Program-made: the position numbers and the translations under genes | Notes under the pieces: generated by a model | Seen by the model: the letters and a program-made list of their open reading frames with translations, nothing else | The model's database searches: none | What the model was told of the DNA's origin: nothing | In this document: positions 50,761 to 57,791 of the stretch, piece after piece | Numbering within the stretch: the stretch's first letter is position 1 | Layout: each line of letters starts with the position of its first letter | NCBI RefSeq assembly: GCF_005795905.1 | Contig: NZ_VAWE01000001.1 | Span: forward strand, 4,639,001-4,703,000 | Direction: 5' to 3' | From: Streptomyces marianii | GTDB lineage: Bacteria; Actinomycetota; Actinomycetes; Streptomycetales; Streptomycetaceae | Length of the DNA stretch: 64,000 nucleotides

Positions 50761-52833
50761 TCATCCCAGCTGACACGGCAGGGGCGACGAGTGGAGCACC
50801 GCGAGGCCCGAGACCGCACGGGTCAGTGCCACGTACAGCCGGCGCAGGCCCGTCCGCTCGTCCGGCTCGGCCGCGACCACGGCCGCGGGGTCGTCGAGGA
50901 CCACGTAGTCGTACTCGAGGCCCTTCGCGAGGGATGCCGGCACCAGGGTGAGCCGCACGTCAGGGGTGGTCTCCTCGCCGGGAGCCAGGAAGGGGACACC
51001 CGCGTCGGTCAGCGCCGCGGCCAGGGCCGGCACCCGGTCGTCGGCAGCGATCAGGCCGGTCGAACCCTCGTGCCGCAGTGCCGACAGACACGCGGCGACC
51101 ACGTCCCCATCACCCGCCGACGGGCGGATCTCCAGCGAGCCGGGGGACTCGCGGACCGACCGGACCTCCGCCAGCCCTGGCGACATGTGCGGCAGCAGCC
51201 GGGACGCGTACGCGACCACCTCGCGCGGCACCCGGAAGCCCGCCGTCAGTTCCTCCACCACCGCGTCGGGCTTGCCCAGATGAGCCAGGGCCTCGGCCCA
51301 ACTCGCCGTCGCCCACGGGGTGGTGCCCTGCGCCAAGTCGCCGAGGACCGTCGCAGAACCCGTCGTGCATCTGCGCCCCACCGCCCGGTACTGCATCGGC
51401 GACAGGTCCTGTGCCTCGTCGAGGACCACATGGCCGAGGGACGGCGTGCGCTCGACGAGGTCGTTCGCCTCGTCGATCAGCACCGCGTCCGCCGGGGACC
51501 AGCGTGCGGAGCGGACCGAGCGCGGCGGCCGGGTCCAGAGGATCGCCTTCTGTTCGTCCGCGCTCAGCACCCCCTCCGCGTGCTCCGCCAGGAAGTCCGG
51601 GTCGGAGAGCAGACGCAGCACCAGCTTCGCCGGGTCGACCTGCGGCCAGACGGTCTTCACCGCCGCCTTCACCGCCGCGTTGCGTGCCACCGAGTCCTGC
51701 ACCCGGTCGTCCGGCGCCTCGCCGGCCTGCTCCATGCGGACGAGCACGGCGTGCGCGATGCGCTGCGGCAATGCGTCGCGGGCCGCGCCGTAGCGGATGT
51801 CGCGGTCCAGCAACTCCCGGACGATGTCCTCCAGTTCGTACGCGGGAACCCGCCAGCGGCGTGAGCCGCGGACCACCATCACCGGCTCGGCCGGCATCGT
51901 CACATGCGAACGGACCGCGCGCCGCAGTACTTCCGCCATCCGTGCGTCGCCCTTGACCAGCGCCGCCGCGGGCTCGTCCGTCCCGCGCGCCTCGACATGG
52001 GCGACGAGGTCCGCGACGGTCGCCTGCTTGACCTCCAACTCACCCAGAGCGGGCAGGACCTGCTCGATGTAGTGGAGGAAGGACCGGTTGGGTCCGATGA
52101 CCAGGGTGCCGGTGCGGGCCAGCCGCTCCCGGTGCGCGTACAGCAGATACGCCACCCGGTGCAGACCGACGGCGGTCTTCCCGGTGCCGGGACCGCCCTG
52201 CACGCACACCGTGCCGGAGAGGCCCGACCGGACGATCTCGTCCTGTTCGGGCTGGATCGTGGCCACGATGTCCCGCATCGGGCCCACGCGCGGACGTTCG
52301 ATCTCGGCCTGGAGGAGCCGGCTGGTCCGGTCCGCCTCCGTCGGGTCGGTGAGGTGCTCGTCCTCGTACGCCGTGAGGTCGCCGCCGGTGTAGCCGAAGC
52401 GGCGGCGCAGCCGCACGTCCATCGGGTCCTTGCGGGAGGCCCGGTAGAACGGCTGGGAGACCGGCGCGCGCCAGTCGATCACCATCGGATCCCCGTCGGG
52501 GTCGTGCACATGACGGCGGCCGATGTAGAAGCGCTGCCCCTCCTGCGTGGTGTGCAGATAGTCCAGCCGCCCGAAGAAGAGCGGGGTGTGGGCGAGATCC
52601 GCGAGCGCCCTGATCCGCTCGCTGATCTGCGACTCGAGGACGACGGCGTTCACCCAGTTCGCCGTGACGTCCCGGATGTCCAGGGCCTCGACGTCCTCGC
52701 GCATCGCGCGCAGGGCGGAGCGCGAGGCGGTCAGATGGGCCCGTTCACGGCCCAGGGGATCGTGCGCCGGTGCTTCGGGCGCTTCGGGCGCGGGCACGGT
52801 GCTGCCTCCGAAGGTACGTTGGAAGTACGACAT
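50761..52833 (-). CDS. HelD-type RNA polymerase-associated ATPase/helicase
   Basis: 690 residues. An N-terminal coiled-coil arm (HDPLGRERAHLTASRSALRAMREDVEAL) is followed by a UvrD/Rep-like ATPase split by a clamp-opening insert. Walker A is VQGGPGTGKTAVGLHR (about 213-225), with later VVLDEAQDLSPMQYRAVGRR (Walker B/Q), FRVPREVV, and YVALTRAVSGLAVL (motif VI). HelD proteins pry RNA polymerase open to release it from stalled complexes. Streptomyces HelR homologues also displace rifamycins, but I see no rifamycin-associated element upstream, so the general HelD call is used. It is monocistronic. Confidence 0.88.
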   Translation of the reverse strand: MSYFQRTFGGSTVPAPEAPEAPAHDPLGRERAHLTASRSALRAMREDVEALDIRDVTANWVNAVVLESQISERIRALADLAHTPLFFGRLDYLHTTQEGQRFYIGRRHVHDPDGDPMVIDWRAPVSQPFYRASRKDPMDVRLRRRFGYTGGDLTAYEDEHLTDPTEADRTSRLLQAEIERPRVGPMRDIVATIQPEQDEIVRSGLSGTVCVQGGPGTGKTAVGLHRVAYLLYAHRERLARTGTLVIGPNRSFLHYIEQVLPALGELEVKQATVADLVAHVEARGTDEPAAALVKGDARMAEVLRRAVRSHVTMPAEPVMVVRGSRRWRVPAYELEDIVRELLDRDIRYGAARDALPQRIAHAVLVRMEQAGEAPDDRVQDSVARNAAVKAAVKTVWPQVDPAKLVLRLLSDPDFLAEHAEGVLSADEQKAILWTRPPRSVRSARWSPADAVLIDEANDLVERTPSLGHVVLDEAQDLSPMQYRAVGRRCTTGSATVLGDLAQGTTPWATASWAEALAHLGKPDAVVEELTAGFRVPREVVAYASRLLPHMSPGLAEVRSVRESPGSLEIRPSAGDGDVVAACLSALRHEGSTGLIAADDRVPALAAALTDAGVPFLAPGEETTPDVRLTLVPASLAKGLEYDYVVLDDPAAVVAAEPDERTGLRRLYVALTRAVSGLAVLHSSPLPCQLG

Positions 52834-53051
52834 GACAGCGCACCCGGTTTCCGTCCGGGAGGCGGCACTCCTGCGAGGGAGGCGGGCAAGGCGGGCGATT
52901 TTACTCAGCCCGCCGAGCCGGGGCGAATGGATTTCGCGGGGCGGGGTCCATCCCGTAGGGGAGGCCCTCTATCCGAAGTCGTACGCGTCCGCGACCGGCG
53001 TTCAGCCCGCAGGTCGATGTGTCGCGGACGCCGAGAACCGATTCTGGTCCC

Positions 53052-53240
53052 ATGAGTACAGCCACCCTCACCCCAGCGTCCCGGCCCGGTCGCGGAGCCA
53101 CCGCCACCGGCGCCCCGGCCCACCGCACCCACCGTCTCGGCGACGCGCTGCGCGCGGTCAGGGTCTTCGTCACCACGGCCTTCGGCGTCGCGGTCCTCGG
53201 TGAGTACAGCGAGGAGGCCGGAGTCCGCCGCCATCTCTGA
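53052..53240 (+). CDS. Small hypothetical protein (62 aa)
   Basis: MSTATLTPASRPGRGATATG leads into HRLGDALRAVRVFVTTAFGVAVLGEYSEEAGVRRHL, a disordered basic start and one amphipathic or hydrophobic helix (VFVTTAFGVAVLG). The C-terminal half looks like a conserved Streptomyces micro-protein in my recollection. Function unknown. Confidence 0.65.
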   Translation: MSTATLTPASRPGRGATATGAPAHRTHRLGDALRAVRVFVTTAFGVAVLGEYSEEAGVRRHL

Positions 53241-53439
53241 GGCGGGTGGGTCCCGCCGGAGCCTCCCGGCGGGCCGCTACCGTGCCGGCGCCTCCGGGCG
53301 GGCGCCGCGCCGTGGCTTTCCGTCCGTCTCGCCGCCGCGCCACCGGGCCACCGCGTCCCCGCACTGATCGCCCTTCGCTCCCAACCGCCTCATGGAGCGC
53401 GTCCGAAGTGCGGGTCCCGCGCAGGCCGCGTGCGCCGTC

Positions 53440-53802
53440 CGTTCGGTTGCGGCGGATCTCCCGGCTGACCGTGGACGGGCTGCGGCCCAGCTCCGCGGCG
53501 ATCGCCCGCACCGTGGCCTTCTCCCGCAACCGGTCGGCGATGTGGATCCGCTCCTCCTCGCGCAGGTACCTGGACGTGCCGGAAGGCGGCGCCACCGCGG
53601 AAATCGGTGGTGCCGCCTTCTGCCGACGGTCGGCGCTGCGGCCGTTACGCCACTTGTTGCCGGTTCGCCGGTCAACACCGACGATCCGGCAGGCTTCCGT
53701 GTTGCTGTATCCCTGCTGCACGAGCCGGGAGTATGCCTCCCGCTCCCGGCGCAGCTTCACAGGCCCCTGCGCGGTCCGCACCTTGCGGATCTCGAAGTCC
53801 AT
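53440..53802 (-). pseudogene. IS30-family transposase, N-terminal fragment
   Basis: MDFEIRKVRTAQGPVKLRRE, then LVQQGYSNTEACRIVGVDRRTGNKWRNGR and REEERIHIADRLREKATVRAIAAELGRSPSTVSREIRRNRT carry the two N-terminal helix-turn-helix segments of IS30 transposases. Similarity stops at about residue 121, and the DDE catalytic domain is absent, although the frame stays open by chance. No terminal repeat was identified. Confidence 0.8.
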
Positions 53803-53950
53803 CGCACCCCTTGAGCTGGGGTGTTGCGACGACCACTTGAACCTAAGGAGACCGGCGGGGCCCTTCCTCGTGCGCGGCGCGTGGGGAGGGAGAGGGAAGG
53901 GCGCGCGGCAGGGGGAGGGGAGAGGTACGAGCTGGAGCGGGTGGGAGTCG

Positions 53951-54289
53951 ATGCGGTTGGTTCCGGGCGCCCCGGGAACCGACCGCTCTTCGGGTGACCC
54001 GGCTGCCGTCCCCGAGGGGCGCAGGGCCACCGCCGCGCTGATGGCCGTGGTCTTCCTGGCGCGCAGTATGCGGCTCGTACCCCACGCGGGGGACCTGGAC
54101 CTCCGACTGACGTGGTGGCACCAGCCGTCGGCGTCTCCCTACGCGCCGCTGGGGCCGGCGGTCCTGGCGATCGCGGCCTTCCGGGGGTTCGACGGAGGCG
54201 ATGGTGACGGTGGGCTGCCCGGGCAGCGCGGGACCCCGGGGACGGAAGCGGCGGGCGACGCGGCGGCGGGCACCAGGGCCGAAGGCTGA
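53951..54289 (+). CDS. Doubtful ORF with coding-like bias (112 aa)
   Basis: The frame MRLVPGAPGTDRSSGDPAAV continues RRATAALMAVVFLARSMRLVPHAGDLDLRLTWWHQPSASPYAPLGPAVLAIAAF and has GC-rich third positions, but no ribosome site stands out and no family is recognised. It may be chance or the end of a disrupted gene next to the IS30 relic. Confidence 0.3.
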   Translation: MRLVPGAPGTDRSSGDPAAVPEGRRATAALMAVVFLARSMRLVPHAGDLDLRLTWWHQPSASPYAPLGPAVLAIAAFRGFDGGDGDGGLPGQRGTPGTEAAGDAAAGTRAEG

Positions 54290-54365
54290 CCCCCGCGGCA
54301 GTCGTGGCGCCTGCCGCCGCAGTCAGGGCCGTGCCCGCCGGGTCGGTGCGGCGGGCACGGTGCCG

Positions 54366-54647
54366 TCAGCTCTCCGGGAGCAGGATGTCCGCGTCGTCGA
54401 AGATCCGCAGGACGACGAGGAGCAGCCGCCCCCGGGAGATTATGTACTCGGCCACGACCTGCGAAGTCAGCCGGATCTCGCGGTCCTGTTCGCCGGGGCC
54501 TATCGGGCGGGAGTGCTCGGTGTACGGGTCGCGGGCGAGAATCTCGACCGCCTTGTCGAACGAGGCACGGCGCACCGGGTCCAGGCGGTCGCGGTCGCGG
54601 GCCGCCGACTCCGTGAAGAGCACCTCGTAGCTGTCGTGGTGCGGCAT
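54366..54647 (-). CDS. Small RelE/ParE-like protein
   Basis: 93 residues from an ATG with GAGGAGG upstream. MPHHDSYEVLFTESAARDRDRLDPVRRASFDKAVEILARDPYTEHSRPIG, then REIRLTSQVVAEYIISRGRLLLVVLRIFDD, has the helix-hairpin then beta-sheet order of RelE/ParE toxins, and strands with the EYIISRG...LLVVLRIFD pattern. No antitoxin gene is visible beside it, so it may be a solitary homologue. Confidence 0.7.
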   Translation of the reverse strand: MPHHDSYEVLFTESAARDRDRLDPVRRASFDKAVEILARDPYTEHSRPIGPGEQDREIRLTSQVVAEYIISRGRLLLVVLRIFDDADILLPES

Positions 54648-54888
54648 CGAGTCCTCCTCGGGCCGTGCGTACCGGCCTCGTCGTGCGTACCGGCCTCTGG
54701 TGTGTGTCGGCCCCGTGGTGCGTACCGGCCTCGTCGCGTCTACCGGTCCGGTCATCCGCAGCCGTCCCCCGGGCCGGGGTCCTGCGCCGGGGTCCTGCGC
54801 CGGGGACCTGCGTCACGGACCAGGGTAGCGAGCAACGGATCCCAGGGGCCCGGTCTCGGCAGAGGCCGTCGGCGCCCCGGCCTTCGTC

Positions 54889-54966
54889 CACCGGGAAGCC
54901 GTCAGCCGTCCACCGGAAGCCGTCCACCGGAAGCCGTCTACCGGGAAGCCGTCCGCCGGGAAGCCG
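54889..54966. repeat. Degenerate 14-15-bp tandem repeat at the 3' end of the XPB gene
   Basis: Five copies of about CCACCGG(G)AAGCCGT run up to the XPB stop. A second degenerate array (three copies of GTGCGTACCGGCCTCGT) lies at 54661-54740, at the 5' side of the RelE-like gene. Confidence 0.7.
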
Positions 54967-56607
54967 TCAGCCGTCAGTCGTCAGGTCGTCCGCGTCCACG
55001 ATCCGGTACGCGTACCCCTGTTCCGCGAGGAAGCGCTGGCGGTGGGCCGCGAAGTCCTGGTCGATCGTGTCGCGGGCCACCACCGAGTAGAAGTGGGCCT
55101 TGTGGCCGTCCGCCTTCGGGCGCAGGACGCGGCCGAGGCGCTGGGCCTCCTCCTGGCGGGAGCCGAAGGTGCCCGAGACCTGGATCGCGATCGTCGCCTC
55201 CGGCAGGTCGATCGAGAAGTTCGCGACCTTGGACACGACCAGGACCGAGATCTCACCGTTCCGGAACGCGTCGAAGAGCTTCTCCCGCTGGGAGTTCGGC
55301 GTCTCGCCCTTGATGACGGGCGCGTCCAGGTGCTCGCCGAGTTCGTCGAGCTGGTCGATGTACTGGCCGATGACCAGGGTCTGCTGGCCCGCGTGCTTGC
55401 GGACGAGCGCCTCCGTGACCTTCCGCTTGGTGTCGGTGGTGGCGCAGAAGCGGTACTTCTCCTCGGTCTCCGCCGTCGCGTAGGCGAGCCGCTCGGAGTC
55501 CGTCAGGTTGACCCGGACCTCGACGCAGTCGGCGGGCGCGATGTACCCCTGGGCCTCGATCTCCTTCCAGGGAGCGTCGAACCGCTTCGGGCCGATCAGC
55601 GAGAAGACGTCCGACTCGCGGCCGTCCTCGCGCACGAGCGTCGCCGTCAGGCCGAGCCGGCGGCGGGCCTGCAGATCCGCCGTGAACTTGAAGACCGGCG
55701 CGGGCAGCAGATGGACCTCGTCGTAGACGATCAGGCCCCAGTCGCGGGAGTCGAACAGCTCCAGGTGCGGGTAGATGCCCTTCCGCTTCGTCGTCAGCAC
55801 CTGGTACGTGGCGATGGTGACCGGGCGGATCTCCTTCTTCGCACCGCTGTACTCGCCGATCTCCTCCTCGGTCAGCGAGGTGCGCTTGACCAGCTCGTGC
55901 TTCCACTGGCGGGCGGAGACGGTGTTGGTGACGAGGATGAGGGTGGTCGCCTTCGCCTGGGCCATCGCCCCCGCGCCCACGAGGGTCTTGCCCGCGCCGC
56001 AGGGGAGCACGACGACGCCCGAGCCGCCGTGCCAGAAGCCCTCGACGGCCTGCTTCTGGTACGGGCGCAGGGCCCAGCCGGACTCGTCCAGGTCGATGTG
56101 GTGGGCCTCGCCGTCGACGTAACCGGCGTGGTCCTCCGCGGGCCAGCCGAGCTTCAGCAGCGTCTGCTTGATCTGACCGCGCTCGGAGGGGTGGACGACG
56201 ACCGTGTCCGGATCGATCCGGGCGCCGACCAGTGGCTGGACCTTCTTGGAGCGCAGTACCTCCTCCAGCACGGGCCGGTCGGTCGTGGTCAGCACCAGGC
56301 CGTGGGTGGGATGCTTGACGAGCGTGAGGCGGCCGTAGCGGGCCATGGTCTCCGCCACGTCGACGAGCAGCGCGTGCGGGACGGGGTAGCGGGAGAACTC
56401 GACGAGTGCGTCCACGACCTGCTCGGCGTCGTGCCCGGCCGCCCGTGCGTTCCAGAGGCCGAGCGGTGTCACACGGTAGGTGTGGATGTGCTCGGGGGCG
56501 CGCTCCAGCTCGGCGAAGGGGGCGATGGCGCGGCGGCAGGCGTCGGCCTGGTCGTGGTCGACCTCGAGCAGGAGGATCTTGTCGCTCTGGACGATCAGGC
56601 AGGACAC
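54967..56607 (-). CDS. XPB/Ssl2-type DNA repair helicase
   Basis: 546 residues from a GTG at 56607 (MSCLIVQSDKILLLEVDHDQ) with GGAGG five bases upstream. An N-terminal damage-recognition-like domain is followed by Q-motif LRPYQKQAV, Walker A LPCGAGKTLVG (Lys near 207), DEVH box VYDEVHLL (near 294), LGLTATLVREDGRESD with the RED motif of XPB, and a C-terminal RecA-like domain (QRLGRVLRPKADGHKAHFYSVVARDTIDQ). It is a 3'-5' helicase probably acting in DNA repair. In mycobacteria an XPB gene (Rv0861c) lies beside a homologue of the 57792-60731 gene; here a recombinase relic lies between them. Confidence 0.93.
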   Translation of the reverse strand: MSCLIVQSDKILLLEVDHDQADACRRAIAPFAELERAPEHIHTYRVTPLGLWNARAAGHDAEQVVDALVEFSRYPVPHALLVDVAETMARYGRLTLVKHPTHGLVLTTTDRPVLEEVLRSKKVQPLVGARIDPDTVVVHPSERGQIKQTLLKLGWPAEDHAGYVDGEAHHIDLDESGWALRPYQKQAVEGFWHGGSGVVVLPCGAGKTLVGAGAMAQAKATTLILVTNTVSARQWKHELVKRTSLTEEEIGEYSGAKKEIRPVTIATYQVLTTKRKGIYPHLELFDSRDWGLIVYDEVHLLPAPVFKFTADLQARRRLGLTATLVREDGRESDVFSLIGPKRFDAPWKEIEAQGYIAPADCVEVRVNLTDSERLAYATAETEEKYRFCATTDTKRKVTEALVRKHAGQQTLVIGQYIDQLDELGEHLDAPVIKGETPNSQREKLFDAFRNGEISVLVVSKVANFSIDLPEATIAIQVSGTFGSRQEEAQRLGRVLRPKADGHKAHFYSVVARDTIDQDFAAHRQRFLAEQGYAYRIVDADDLTTDG

Positions 56608-56754
56608 ACATACCTCCGCAGATAGGATCATCGCGTGACAGACACCACACCTGCCACGGGCTCGGGCCTTGCCTCGTGCCCGTCGCCCCAAGGGCGTCTC
56701 GGCCAGCGTGCCGGGAACGCGCGCGGCCGTCCATGGCCGCCTTTCGCGGGAAAC

Positions 56755-57000
56755 AGAAAACTCTACCTCGCCGGAGCGTCAGCGTGCGGCCTGTGAGGCG
56801 CTGTGCACGGCCCGTGCCGGCAGGTCATGGCCGTGGCGGAGGACGCCGACGTCTCCGGCTGCTCGCGCGGCCTTGATCGTCCGGGGCTTCAGCGGATCCT
56901 GGACAGGCTCGCCGAGCCGGACGTGGTCGTGTTCTTCAAGATCGACCACGCGGCCCGCTCCACGGGGGACTTCGCCTACGCGACCTCCCGCGCGCCCTGA
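56755..57000 (+). pseudogene. Serine-recombinase (resolvase) relic
   Basis: STSPERQRAACEALCTARA appears in one frame and VMAVAEDADVSGCSRGLDRPG, LQRILDRLAEPDVVVFFKIDHAARSTGDFA in another, with a stop at 57000. Together they are the N-terminal catalytic domain of a large serine recombinase with a frameshift near 56820. The catalytic-Ser segment and the whole C-terminal half are missing. Confidence 0.8.
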
Positions 57001-57129
57001 ATGCTGGGTCCAGTTGAACCAGGTGGTCTCGCCCTTGGCGTTTGTCTTCCCGCGCTGGGGCTTGCCCTCCGAGCAGGTGTCCCAGGCAGCGCTACGAGTG
57101 TCGATCACGGCGTCCGTCCCCTGTCATGG

Positions 57130-57165
57130 CGTCAGCCGCCCGGCTTGGAGACCGGGCGGCTGACG
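57130..57165. terminator. Strong hairpin in the 57001-57462 gap
   Basis: CGTCAGCCGCCCGG and its complement form a 14-bp perfect stem with an 8-nt loop. It could be a terminator, or the end of the element that left the recombinase relic. No gene is seen in 57001-57462. Confidence 0.65.
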
Positions 57166-57270
57166 CGCTGAGGGGTGCTACTTGTTCACAGGGCTGTCAG
57201 TGCACCCAGCGTGGCACTGTGTGCATTCGGCCGCGCCCCCTCGCCGGCCTTTGCCGGCCGTCCCTCCCTC

Positions 57271-57334
57271 GTCCGGAAGCCTCCTGGTCGGGAAGCCTCC
57301 TGGTCCGGAAGCCTCCTGGTCCGGAACCCCTCCC
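57271..57334. repeat. 16-bp tandem repeat (3.5 copies)
   Basis: Units GTCCGGAAGCCTCCTG start at 57271, 57287 and 57303, with a degenerate fourth at 57319. The array is non-coding. Confidence 0.85.
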
Positions 57335-57462
57335 AGCAGCCGGCCCGCGTCTCCCCTCTCGTCCCCCTGCGCGGCCCGACGACCCCTCCCGTCCCCTCCC
57401 TCCTGGGGGCCGGTCTCCGCCGTCTCCCTCACGGACGAACGACCCCCGGCCCGCGGGTTCGG

Positions 57463-57570
57463 CTACCGCGTGAGTCCGCCGCCGGGATCGATGCCGACCG
57501 CCGAGGCGCGTGTGGCCGTCTCGCCCGGGAACGCGGCTGCGGCGACGAGGACGGTGGTGACACGACGCAT
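57463..57570 (-). CDS. Putative tiny secreted peptide (35 aa)
   Basis: MRRVTTVLVAAAAFPGETAT is a signal-peptide-like start, continuing RASAVGIDPGGGLTR, with a good ribosome site (AAGGAAGG, eight bases before the ATG). It looks like the shortened beginning of the small exported proteins common in Streptomyces. It could be truncated, as the mature part would be only about 13 residues. Confidence 0.45.
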   Translation of the reverse strand: MRRVTTVLVAAAAFPGETATRASAVGIDPGGGLTR

Positions 57571-57791
57571 GGAATGACCTTCCTTCCGGCTGTCCCGTGG
57601 CCCGACGGGCCCGGGATCGTCAGTGGGACGCCGGGTGACTGCCCATGGCCCGGAGCCGGAATGCCGAAGGTCGCCCCTCAGGGGGAATTGATCACTCCCG
57701 AGCGGTAACCGCCGCCCTCGTCCGCATGATTGGCGGAATCGCCGGGGCGCCTGGGCACCCGCCTCGTGCGGGTCGCGGACGGGGCGGGCGC

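Noticed and set aside
52834..53051. Rifamycin-associated element upstream of the HelD gene
   Set aside because: No inverted repeat of the GGGGCTTGC type was found.
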